This document shows positions 26,214-32,216 of a DNA stretch of 32,216 nt, piece after piece. Source of the stretch: an uncultured Rhodospirillales bacterium. GTDB taxonomy: Bacteria; Pseudomonadota; Alphaproteobacteria; RF32; CAG-239. Numbering within the stretch: the stretch's first letter is position 1; the number at the start of each line of letters is the position of its first letter. The stretch is from contig CACYYO010000023.1 of NCBI GenBank assembly GCA_902778645.1, positions 1-32,216 on the forward strand, given 5' to 3'. The position numbers were made by a program, and so were the translations under genes. Under the pieces are notes generated by a model. The model ran no database searches. It was not told where the DNA came from and saw only the letters and a list, made by a program, of their open reading frames with translations.

Positions 26214-26780
26214 TTATTTTTCAAAATTTATATGGTTATACAATAAGACATCACATAAATCCGGTAAATTATATTTTCCTACTGTGTAACCAAATGCAGA
26301 TCCTATAAAATCATTTTTTAGATCTTTTGCAGCATCCCCTAATACACCTAGTGCACCACCATAGGCTTTTCTTTTTTGAGGATCCATTAATTTATCTTTT
26401 GTATCTTGAATTTCTTTATATATACCACCACCTAAAGTTTCTAGCGTAGCTAATGGTCCTCCGGTAGAACCGACACAACTTACATATTGATGCTTGTTGA
26501 CATCAGAAATAGGAAGTGAAGCTATCCTATCTTTAGCTTTAATTGCTTGTTGTACAGAAGGTTCTGCATATTGCATTCCTAAGCCATATAAACCTTCATT
26601 TTTATAAGTATTATATGCATCAGATATACTATTTTGTAGCTGACTTGTCGTCTGCATATTTTCAATATTGCTTCCGATATTAGACGTTCCAAAACCATAG
26701 TTATTATCTGAAGAACTTCCCCAGAAGTTGGTTGTGTATTGCGGATAGTTAGTTATGCCCTGATTATTCATCTGTGTCAT
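26214..26780 (-). CDS. Module protein copy B, SAA-like C-terminal domain, N-terminally truncated
   Basis: 188 aa from ATG 26780 (MTQMNNQGITNYPQY). Homology with copy A begins a few codons earlier (RINREND, to about 26803), where it stops abruptly next to in-frame stops. The first ~43 residues of the module and its ribosome binding site are therefore missing. The module is followed by a linker and a C-terminal domain: DVNKHQYVSC, LGGGIYKEIQD, DLKNDFIGSAFGYTVG. The spacing of KH, C, G, KE..D and D..ND..G resembles copy A's tail and, by eye, the serum amyloid A-type domain found in some bacterial proteins. It may be a degraded gene, as no clear start signal remains. Confidence 0.6.
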   Translation of the reverse strand: MTQMNNQGITNYPQYTTNFWGSSSDNNYGFGTSNIGSNIENMQTTSQLQNSISDAYNTYKNEGLYGLGMQYAEPSVQQAIKAKDRIASLPISDVNKHQYVSCVGSTGGPLATLETLGGGIYKEIQDTKDKLMDPQKRKAYGGALGVLGDAAKDLKNDFIGSAFGYTVGKYNLPDLCDVLLYNHINFEK

Positions 26781-26823
26781 CAGGTCATTTTCTCGGTTAA
26801 TCCGTTATTATACCTAATAAAGC

Positions 26824-26855
26824 AGAAAGGGTAAGAAAGCTTTCTTGCCCTTTCT
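26824..26855 (-). terminator. Long palindromic hairpin after the 63-aa membrane gene
   Basis: AGAAAGGGTAAGAAAG (26824-26839) and its near-perfect inverse (26840-26855) give 16 pairs with one G-U, with almost no loop. It lies between the small membrane gene and truncated copy B; the T-tail is modest. Confidence 0.6.
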
Positions 26856-26875
26856 ACTTTAATTACTAATTTTGA

Positions 26876-27067
26876 TTAATCTATGTATCGTTTACAAATT
26901 TCTAACGATTCTCCATCTGCAACACATTGTTCAATAATGCGTTTAGAATCATAATGATCATAGATTAGAAATAGAGCAATCAAGACACAGACTAACACCA
27001 AAAGTATAATAAAGATTTTTATTAATCTCTTAATAATATTTTTTAATATACCTTTGTATGAGCTCAT
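26876..27067 (-). CDS. Small single-pass membrane protein, 63 aa
   Basis: From ATG 27067 (preceded by GGAG, 6 bases) it encodes a basic N-terminus, one strong hydrophobic helix (about residues 16-40) and a short polar tail with two cysteines (IEQCVADGESLEICKRYID). ATG 27079 is in frame but lacks a good site. The coding region overlaps the 3' end of copy A by 38 bases, so it is translationally coupled to that gene. This is the arrangement expected of a partner or immunity protein, or of a lysis/holin-like peptide. No family recognised. Confidence 0.65.
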   Translation of the reverse strand: MSSYKGILKNIIKRLIKIFIILLVLVCVLIALFLIYDHYDSKRIIEQCVADGESLEICKRYID

Positions 27068-27746
27068 CACAATCTCCATTTGGATATTTACTGCCTAATA
27101 GTCGTCCTATTTGATTAGCATATTGATCGCCTTGGCTATTGTCAAGAGTGTTTGCTCCCGTTGTTGTATCATAAAATTCTCTAACATCAGAAGCTAATTT
27201 TGCAACATCTGCTCCTCCTTTTCCATATTGAGAGGCATAGCAATTCATTAAAGCGTGCTTATACTTATCTGTTACTTTCAAATCTTTTAATGGAAAATAA
27301 TTGTTTACAAGATTTGTCGTTCCATTAATAGCAGATGCTGTATAATCTATAAGGCCTTGATTCTTAGGATTATAATCTCCTTCAATTTTTACAACATCAT
27401 CATAGACTTTTTTTCCATCAGAAGCAGATTCCCATATTCTTGGCTGAATCTGCGGTTGACTTGACGTCTGCATATTCTCAATATTGTTTCCAATATTAGA
27501 CGTTCCAAAACCATAGTTATTATCTGAAGAACTTCCCCAGAAATTTGTTGTGTACTGCGGATAATTTTCAGTGATGCCCTGATTATTCATCTGTGTCATC
27601 AGGTCGTTTTCTCGGTTAATCCGCGCCGTTTGATACTGTAATTCATCTCGCGTTGTAAATCCCGAGTGGTCGACACCGTAAGTGTCAATCGGATTGCCGT
27701 TGCTCACATACCCCAACGGCGAAGTATACTGTTTATAAAAAGACAT
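27030..27746 (-). CDS. Module protein copy A, full-length, SAA-like C-terminal domain
   Basis: 238-aa protein, the most complete member of the family here. The module (residues 1-92) begins MSFYKQYTSPLGYVSNGN, continues IDTYGVDHSGFTTRDELQYQ, and ends with NFWGSSSDNNYGFG and TSNIGNNIENMQ. A short Gln/Pro linker leads to the C-terminal domain (about 155-225): VTDKYKHALMNCYASQYGKG, LASDVREFYD, DQYANQIGRLLG. This tail resembles by eye vertebrate serum amyloid A (DKY.HA, N, GG, SD.RE, AN..GR) and bacterial proteins carrying that domain. There is no signal peptide. AAAGGAG lies 7-13 bases before ATG 27746, but in a hairpin. Function unknown; an exported effector is one reading. Confidence 0.75.
   Translation of the reverse strand: MSFYKQYTSPLGYVSNGNPIDTYGVDHSGFTTRDELQYQTARINRENDLMTQMNNQGITENYPQYTTNFWGSSSDNNYGFGTSNIGNNIENMQTSSQPQIQPRIWESASDGKKVYDDVVKIEGDYNPKNQGLIDYTASAINGTTNLVNNYFPLKDLKVTDKYKHALMNCYASQYGKGGADVAKLASDVREFYDTTTGANTLDNSQGDQYANQIGRLLGSKYPNGDCDELIQRYIKKYY
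27468..27746 (-). repeat. N-terminal module repeat, copy A (complete)
   Basis: This is the most complete copy of the coding repeat shared with 26649-26803 (copy B), 25092-25383 (copy C) and 23991-24141 (copy D). All are on the minus strand. Similarity reaches into the ribosome binding site in copies A and C. It ends within the Gln/Pro-rich linker, beyond which the sequences differ. Confidence 0.8.
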
Positions 27747-27749
27747 GTT

Positions 27750-27809
27750 TTTTCTCCTTTGTTAACAATTAAATTAAACAGCATATTGTTATTACCACAA
27801 AGGAGAAAA
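27750..27809 (-). promoter_or_regulatory. Inverted repeat that sequesters the copy A ribosome binding site
   Basis: TTTTCTCCTTTGT (27750-27762) is perfectly complementary to ACAAAGGAGAAAA (27797-27809). TAACAAT/ATTGTTA (27763-27769 and 27785-27791) extends the stem past a 5-base bulge. On the minus-strand transcript the AAAGGAG Shine-Dalgarno of copy A is fully paired, so translation should be low unless the helix opens. There is no T-run to make it a terminator. Confidence 0.6.
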
Positions 27810-27923
27810 CCCGTCTATGACCCACATCAGGCACCTTTTTAACTATATCATGCAGAAGCTTTTTTGAATTCTCTGTTATTGGCTTGGGCTAAAGACCTGA
27901 GCTTATTTTCAAGATTTGTATTT

Positions 27924-28268
27924 TTATATATTTTTAAGAAAATATCTTACAAAATCACTGGCGATTAAAACTTTTCCATGTTTTTGATACTCAATGAACT
28001 TCTTATGTTGTACTTTCTTAAAGTATTCTCTGAACGGAATATATTTTTCATCTTTAATCGAGGCTCTTCTTTTGGCTTCTTTTCGTCGATCAAGTGATAT
28101 AATCGTTTCAATGCTTGTCGCACGCATATCCGCCCAATCTTTTCTAGCCTCGGTCAGCATTTGGGTTGCCCATTTTATTACTTCCGGTTGTAACTCTTTA
28201 TGATGCCGGAGCAAATAGCTTAGTTTTCGCTCATCTTCAAGCGGAATTATTTCTTGTTCATCAGTCAT
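27924..28268 (-). CDS. Hypothetical charged helical protein, 114 aa
   Basis: From ATG 28268, preceded by GGAGATGTG, it encodes MTDEQEIIPLEDERKLSYLL followed by strongly charged helices (RKDWADMRA, DRRKEAKRRASIKDEKY) and FREYFKKVQHKKF. The frame extends to 28331 but without a start signal. I recognise no family. After the stop, another frame continues with coding-like sequence (KIYKNTNLENKLRSLAQANN to a TGA at about 27849); dropping one A from the run near 27935-27939 would join them. The annotated end may therefore be a frameshift. It is the first minus-strand gene upstream of copy A. Confidence 0.55.
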   Translation of the reverse strand: MTDEQEIIPLEDERKLSYLLRHHKELQPEVIKWATQMLTEARKDWADMRATSIETIISLDRRKEAKRRASIKDEKYIPFREYFKKVQHKKFIEYQKHGKVLIASDFVRYFLKNI

Positions 28269-28340
28269 AACACATCTCCATAAATACATAACATTTTGTA
28301 ATAATATGGGGCATGAAAGGGACTTTCGCAAGTGGACAAC

Positions 28341-28378
28341 AAAAAAAACAAGAGGTTACATTAAAAAATGCAACCTCT
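28341..28378 (-). terminator. Minus-strand terminator beside a tRNA-Lys 3'-end remnant
   Basis: AGAGGTTACA (28351-28360) pairs with TGCAACCTCT (28369-28378) with one G-U pair. Eight consecutive T on the minus strand follow (28341-28348). It lies just downstream of a short copy of the tRNA-Lys 3' end (28388-28398). Confidence 0.7.
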
Positions 28379-28523
28379 CTCCAAATTGATGAGCCCGACT
28401 AAGATTGGCGCGCTACGCTTGCCGTTTCGTCGTCACAAGAGCGGCGATACTCCCGTCTCGCCTGTTCCTCCTTGTTGAACCCATTTCTCATGGTTTCAAA
28501 TCCAACGGTTTCACGATTTTAAT

Positions 28524-28576
28524 AAAAAAACCGCCCATAAAGGACGGCTTTTTTATTAAAATGGTGAGCCCGACGG
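28524..28576 (-). repeat. Duplicate of the tRNA-Lys 3' end plus its terminator
   Basis: About 51 bases match 28728-28779 with one mismatch. They cover the terminator (ACCGCCC/GGACGGCT stem with T-run on the minus strand) and the last ~15 bases of tRNA-Lys including CCA. The tRNA body is missing. A shorter copy of the tRNA end (TGAGCCCGAC) sits at 28389-28398. The 28332-28763 stretch has no convincing protein gene; it is made of these remnants, hairpins and unassigned sequence. Confidence 0.8.
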
Positions 28577-28584
28577 ATGGCCGA

Positions 28585-28614
28585 CATAAAAAGTGCTGTA
28601 ATGCACTTTTTATG
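28585..28614. repeat. 12-bp perfect inverted repeat (hairpin)
   Basis: CATAAAAAGTGC (28585-28596) and GCACTTTTTATG (28603-28614) form a perfect stem with a 6-base loop. It lies between the two larger tRNA-end copies. It could terminate transcription weakly on either strand. Confidence 0.65.
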
Positions 28615-28727
28615 AGGAGACACAATGAGACTTGCTTTTGTAAGCGAGTGAAGACGAAGCGACACAAAAGCTTTAGTCGGAATTGAACGAACCTTTAGGT
28701 TCGAAGCCCGCCGCTGATTAGATAAAC

Positions 28728-28757
28728 AAAAACCGCCCATAAAGGACGGCTTTTTTA
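28728..28757 (-). terminator. Terminator of tRNA-Lys
   Basis: On the minus strand AGCCGTCC pairs with GGGCGGT (with G-U pairs) around a short loop, followed by TTTT. It begins about 7 bases after the tRNA CCA end. It is the intact original of the repeat at 28524-28555. Confidence 0.75.
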
Positions 28758-28763
28758 TTAAAT

Positions 28764-28839
28764 TGGTGAGCCCGACGGGATTCGAACCCATGACCCTTTG
28801 ATTAAAAGTCAAATGCTCTACCGACTGAGCTACGAGCCC
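28764..28839 (-). tRNA. tRNA-Lys (anticodon UUU)
   Basis: 76 nucleotides including encoded CCA. The 5' acceptor GGGCTCG pairs with the 3' side CGGGCTC (G-U pairs allowed). The D-arm is AGCTCAGTCGGTAGAGC, the anticodon loop ACTTTTAAT gives UUU, and the T-arm contains GGTTCGAATCC. The adjacent promoter and terminator support an active gene. It bounds the accessory region, and tRNA 3' ends are common integration sites. Confidence 0.97.
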
Positions 28840-28866
28840 ACAGTATGTCTTGCGACAACGAGGGTA

Positions 28867-28895
28867 TGTATATAAGATAAAAACGGCTTAGTCAA
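28867..28895 (-). promoter_or_regulatory. Promoter of tRNA-Lys
   Basis: On the minus strand, TTGACT (28895-28890) and TATACA (28872-28867) are separated by 17 bases and sit about 28 bases before the tRNA 5' end. It is a good sigma-70-type match. Confidence 0.7.
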
Positions 28896-28995
28896 TAGAA
28901 AAAAATAAAAAAATAAAAAAAATTAAAAATGTAATGGATTTGTTAATAATTATGTGCTAATGTCTAACAAAATTCTAATGAAACAGAGGTGCGTA

Positions 28996-29307
28996 ATGAG
29001 TAATAATGATACAGCCCAAGAAGGCAGATACGATATTTTGCAGAATGCAGCGGGTGAAATCCTGATTATCATCAAATATCATGAAGGTGGTCCGGAGAAT
29101 CCTCGGCTTGTCTATGATGGTGGGGAGACGGCTTTGTTATACCGCAGTCGGGAGAGCGCCGTATTGTTAGAAGCAATCAATGCCAAGGCGCGCACACCGC
29201 TGAAATCGGTTGATGAAGTCTTGATGGTAGAGGTTGAAAATGATGATGTTGCCCGTGAATACAAAGTTCCGGTCCGCATTATTAAGAGTTTGGAAGCTGT
29301 ATACTGA
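28996..29307 (+). CDS. Hypothetical protein, 103 aa
   Basis: From ATG 28996, preceded by AGAGGTGCG, it encodes a small soluble acidic protein. It starts MSNNDTAQEGRYDILQNAAG and contains a beta-rich part (EILIIIKYHEGGPENPRLVYDGG) and a C-terminal VPVRIIKSLEAVY. An in-frame ATG at 28954 lacks a site. I recognise no domain. GC and codon use match the core genome, unlike the array to its left, so it probably marks the return to core sequence. Confidence 0.7.
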   Translation: MSNNDTAQEGRYDILQNAAGEILIIIKYHEGGPENPRLVYDGGETALLYRSRESAVLLEAINAKARTPLKSVDEVLMVEVENDDVAREYKVPVRIIKSLEAVY

Positions 29308-29337
29308 TAAAATGGAAGTTATACACAGTAGCGAATG

Positions 29338-29366
29338 AATATGGGCTTTAAATGCCCATATTTTTT
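29338..29366 (+). terminator. Rho-independent terminator after the 103-aa gene
   Basis: AATATGGGC/GCCCATATT forms a 9-bp perfect stem (29338-29346 and 29354-29362) with a 7-base loop and T-run to 29366. Confidence 0.88.
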
Positions 29367-29403
29367 GTTATATTAACAAAAAATATAATAAGGAAACCAC
29401 GAT

Positions 29404-30984
29404 ATGATTATCTCTTTATTCTTTTACTTACTGCTTATGGGCGGTGTTGCAGTGATTTATCGTGGAATTCGCTTTCAAAAAATACTGTCTCTAGGAACTT
29501 GCATCGCGGCACTGGGGCTGGCGATTTGGTTTGCTTGGGCAGGATATCATCAAATATTTGATAAGTACAGCTATGCATGGCTGACATCCAAAAGTTATCC
29601 TGTCAACCTCGATTTTTTTGCCCAATCAAGCACATATGGAGCAGTGTTAGTGCCATTGGCGTTAACATTGCTGGCTATGATATATACGTTTTCAGACCAT
29701 ATGGAGAAGTATAAATTTTTTCTCAATGGCTTATACCTGCTTAATTTAACAGCCTTAATTTTAATGTTATGTGCTCATAATAATTTGCAGACATTGTTAG
29801 GAGCTTGCTTTATCGATGTTATCGGATTCTGCGCAATCAATAATGTTCAGGCGCGGCGGCGCTATATTTTCTATAATTTACTGACGGATACGGCACTTTT
29901 TGTTGCATTTGCCATATTATGGGGAGAATGTCATACCAATATCATAACGCAGTTGTCACAATGTCATTCATCCAATCGCGAGTTAGCCTTAAGCGCCATC
30001 ATGGCGGCAGCTTTTATCAAGATAGGTCTGTTTCCTTTTCAGGGCTACATATTGCCGGCAGCTGTTTTGAATGAAAGTCGCCGCGCCTTGCTGAGTTACT
30101 TGTCCACACCATTGTCCGGCTTTATCATTTTATATCAATTCCAACCGCAATTTTTGAATGTTTTAAGCGATTCGCCATGGCTGACCACCGCAAGTTTACT
30201 CTCAATAATCTGGGGAACAATAGGTGCCGTGTTGATGAAACATGTAGCAGATAAGAAGCTCTACATAAACTTAGTGTTTTACGGATTAGCGTATGATATC
30301 ATAGCGGAGTTTGGCGGACAATATATGCGGATTATAGCGATGTTGTGGGGATTGCACATACTCTTGAGCTATAGTTTGGCATATACCCGAAAAAACGCAT
30401 GGGCATCAACGGCAACGATATTAATAATCTTTGCCGCAATAATGTTGGAAACAAACCTGTTACCGCAAAACACCATAATCTGGAGTTACCGAGTGGGAAT
30501 ATTGCTTGCACTTGGCGTTACCGGAAGCCAAATTCACAGCCAAGCGCGAGAAGAAAACAGTTTATTCAACTTGGGCATGACAAGCATGGCCGCAGCGGTA
30601 GTGATTAGTCGGTTTCCGGAATATTCCCCAAATGATGCGTATTTATTGCTTGCGTTAGGAATTCTGCTTGCGCTTCGCCCCTATCGCTGGTTGCAAAAAA
30701 GTTACAATTCATCAGCCCTACAAACCGCAGATATTTTATCAAAGACATTATATATCATTTTTGCCGGCCCCCTGCATTTTTTAGGGCGTGTTTTATGGTT
30801 AACGGTTGACTTTGTCATCATTGAAAGAACAATTCTAAACTCGTTGACCAAGATAAATGAGTGGTTTGCAAGCTTACTTAAAAAATTCCATACACCGAGT
30901 ATATGGAATAGTTTGATCTTTGCTGTATTGGGAGGCATTATTCTCGTGTATGGTGTGGTAAGGGGGACTAATTTATGGAAATAA
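29404..30984 (+). CDS. Divergent NuoL/MrpA-like proton-conducting membrane subunit
   Basis: 526-aa protein with roughly 14 hydrophobic segments that aligns by eye with the antiporter-like subunits of complex I and Mrp antiporters. The TM7-type region FIKIGLFPFQGYILPAA keeps the lysine, and KHVADKKLYINLVFYGLAYD matches the loop before the TM8 region. The usual TM5 GWE is replaced by CFID (Asp at or near the Glu place), and the conserved HAAT stretch is lost (LLSYLST). It is thus not an ordinary NuoL. It overlaps the next gene by 10 bases, implying a shared membrane complex such as an Mrp-like or complex-I-like module. A transport function is inferred from the family only. Confidence 0.75.
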   Translation: MIISLFFYLLLMGGVAVIYRGIRFQKILSLGTCIAALGLAIWFAWAGYHQIFDKYSYAWLTSKSYPVNLDFFAQSSTYGAVLVPLALTLLAMIYTFSDHMEKYKFFLNGLYLLNLTALILMLCAHNNLQTLLGACFIDVIGFCAINNVQARRRYIFYNLLTDTALFVAFAILWGECHTNIITQLSQCHSSNRELALSAIMAAAFIKIGLFPFQGYILPAAVLNESRRALLSYLSTPLSGFIILYQFQPQFLNVLSDSPWLTTASLLSIIWGTIGAVLMKHVADKKLYINLVFYGLAYDIIAEFGGQYMRIIAMLWGLHILLSYSLAYTRKNAWASTATILIIFAAIMLETNLLPQNTIIWSYRVGILLALGVTGSQIHSQAREENSLFNLGMTSMAAAVVISRFPEYSPNDAYLLLALGILLALRPYRWLQKSYNSSALQTADILSKTLYIIFAGPLHFLGRVLWLTVDFVIIERTILNSLTKINEWFASLLKKFHTPSIWNSLIFAVLGGIILVYGVVRGTNLWK

Positions 30985-32216
30985 CAGCCTCGATTCTTCC
31001 TGTTCTGATTTTGCTTCCTTTTTTGGGCTTTGTGTTCATTTTAATGGTCCAAAACAATCATCGCTATGTTTGCCGAAATATCATTGCGGTGGCAGAATTT
31101 ACCGTGTTAATAAACATATTGATGCTGTGGTGCTTTTTTTCCAAACTTGATTTAACTAAAAAAGGGTTACAATTCACATCAACCTATTTGTGGACACAAT
31201 CACCGAGAATAGAAATCGGCCTAGGAATAGATATTTTCTCTTTAATGATTTTGTTGGCGGTTCATATGGTGATGGTGGTCGGATTACCGTTTTTATACCG
31301 CTCAACACATCCCAAAAGGCTGGGAAGTGTCAGTATGTTGCTGCTGAGCATTTTTTGCGGTCTTTTACTCTCTGCAGATATTTTTTCTTTTTATATCTGC
31401 TTTACGGCAATGCCGATAATATTGATATTGCTCATGAGCGGTAATGGTGAAGTTCGTAAATCTAACTTATTGTCACGCTTTTTTATCTATAATTTTATGG
31501 GCGGTGTAATTTTACTTCTGGCTGTATGTGCTCTCTATTATTGTCAACAGGATGGGCAGATTATCTTGTTAAATCGGGTTGCACGTTTGAATTTACCGCG
31601 AGCATACGAATATTGGATATGGAGCGGAATTTTTATTGCGTTGCTGTCCCGTGTACCGATATGGCCGTTTCATTACTGGATTTCGAGTGTGACAACATCT
31701 GTGCAAAATCCGTTGGTGTTTTTAATATTAAATTTATTTCCGTTGACAGGTATATACGGATTAGTTCGTTTTTGCCCCAAAGCCGTACCGGAAAGCGTTG
31801 GCTATTTATTGATTGTTTTAGAGATTATTGCCGCGATAAGCATGTTATTTATCGCTTTGATCGGCTTAATTAACAAAGATTATCGCTACAAACTGTTTTC
31901 ATTTATGACGGTGTACTATATTATTTTTCTGCAAGGGGCATTGTTGCCGACCGGACGAATTTTGCTGAACATCGGCTACTCTTTATTTGCATTTTTAGTG
32001 ATTGTGTCAGCGCTGGAGGTTATATCGGCATACGTCCGGGAGGAACAAGAAAAAAATGATTTATACCTGCGAGGGATCTTGTGTCAAACGCCGAGACTGT
32101 CATTTTTATATTCATTCTTTACGTTGGCGGCAGTAGGTTTTCCACTTTCGGCGCTCTTTGTAAATAATTTTGTTATTTTATCCTATTTGTTTAGCTATAA
32201 TTACAATATGGGGTTG
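30975..32216 (+). CDS. Divergent NuoM/MrpD-like membrane subunit, 3' partial
   Basis: The frame is open from ATG 30975 to the window end (414 codons, no stop). Recognisable segments are GIDIFSLMILL (cf. GVDGISLFFVLL), SADIFSFYICF, SRVPIWPFHYW (cf. KVPLFPFHTWLP), GIYGLVRF and INKDYRYKLFSF (cf. the D-K-R loop before TM8). Several residues thought to carry protons in NuoM look replaced: the TM5 Glu is absent (FTAMP), the TM7 Lys is Arg, and the LKLGGYG lysine is missing. It starts inside the previous gene. More subunits probably follow to the right. Confidence 0.75.
   Translation, partial: MEITASILPVLILLPFLGFVFILMVQNNHRYVCRNIIAVAEFTVLINILMLWCFFSKLDLTKKGLQFTSTYLWTQSPRIEIGLGIDIFSLMILLAVHMVMVVGLPFLYRSTHPKRLGSVSMLLLSIFCGLLLSADIFSFYICFTAMPIILILLMSGNGEVRKSNLLSRFFIYNFMGGVILLLAVCALYYCQQDGQIILLNRVARLNLPRAYEYWIWSGIFIALLSRVPIWPFHYWISSVTTSVQNPLVFLILNLFPLTGIYGLVRFCPKAVPESVGYLLIVLEIIAAISMLFIALIGLINKDYRYKLFSFMTVYYIIFLQGALLPTGRILLNIGYSLFAFLVIVSALEVISAYVREEQEKNDLYLRGILCQTPRLSFLYSFFTLAAVGFPLSALFVNNFVILSYLFSYNYNMGL

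Noticed and set aside
23991-27746. CRISPR array
   Set aside because: The repeats are long, coding, diverged and irregularly spaced; they are gene-module copies, not short uniform repeats with spacers.
28405-28812. Open frames on both strands across the tRNA-Lys repeat region (about 90-100 codons each)
   Set aside because: They run through the tRNA gene, its duplicated 3' ends and terminators, and repeat the same peptide from repeated DNA; no ribosome binding site or family likeness.
29352-29561. Short open frame overlapping the start of the NuoL-like gene
   Set aside because: Begins in the terminator and overlaps the better-supported membrane gene in another frame.

Overview
The window looks like chromosome from a moderately AT-rich alphaproteobacterium, possibly an uncultured gut- or host-associated lineage; this is inferred from gene order and families, not from a search. 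Three signs support it. plsY-dprA-topA runs divergently from pyrH-frr-uppS-cdsA-rseP-bamA-lpxD-fabZ-lpxA-lpxI-lpxB. LpxI is used instead of LpxH in lipid A synthesis. The block rpmF-plsX-fabH-ihfA-merR is present. The outer-membrane genes (bamA, lpxA/B/D/I) show a Gram-negative cell.

Layout. Positions 1-3172 (+) hold an envelope-polysaccharide set: an MBOAT O-acyltransferase cut by the window edge, an AlgJ/AlgX-like SGNH protein, and dTDP-glucose 4,6-dehydratase. A shared terminator separates them from topA-dprA-plsY (3227-7409, -); topA carries a one-base frameshift near its 3' end. From 7576 to 18922 (+) lies the large envelope operon: UMP kinase, ribosome recycling factor, undecaprenyl-PP synthase, CDP-diglyceride synthase, RseP, BamA, a 99-aa orphan, then LpxD, FabZ, LpxA, LpxI and LpxB. 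It lacks the dxr and skp genes often found in this neighbourhood. From 19079 to 22150 (+) are L32, PlsX, FabH, IHF-alpha and a MerR-type regulator. Then come a SugE/Gdx-type SMR transporter, a RadC-family protein and an Apt-like phosphoribosyltransferase (22295-23860, +).

Positions about 23870-28760 form an accessory, AT-rich, mostly minus-strand region ending at a tRNA-Lys(UUU) gene whose 3' end and terminator are partly duplicated beside it. It holds four copies of one N-terminal coding module (motifs NFWG and DNNYGFGTSNIG). Three are joined to different C-terminal domains and one is a remnant. Small, often membrane-embedded proteins lie between them. The best intact copy (27030-27746) has its ribosome binding site buried in a strong inverted repeat. 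This resembles a polymorphic effector/toxin family with interchangeable tails and small partners. No secretion system is visible in the window, so that role is inference. Two C-terminal domains resemble each other and, by eye, the serum amyloid A (SAA) fold family; the third may be nuclease-like.

From 28996 (+) follow a small unknown protein and two divergent complex-I/Mrp antiporter-like membrane subunits (NuoL-like, then NuoM-like). The second runs off the right edge.

Several genes (topA, the module gene at 24336-25383, possibly the gene at 27924-28268) break at short homopolymers. These may be genuine mutations or assembly indels, and raw reads would decide.
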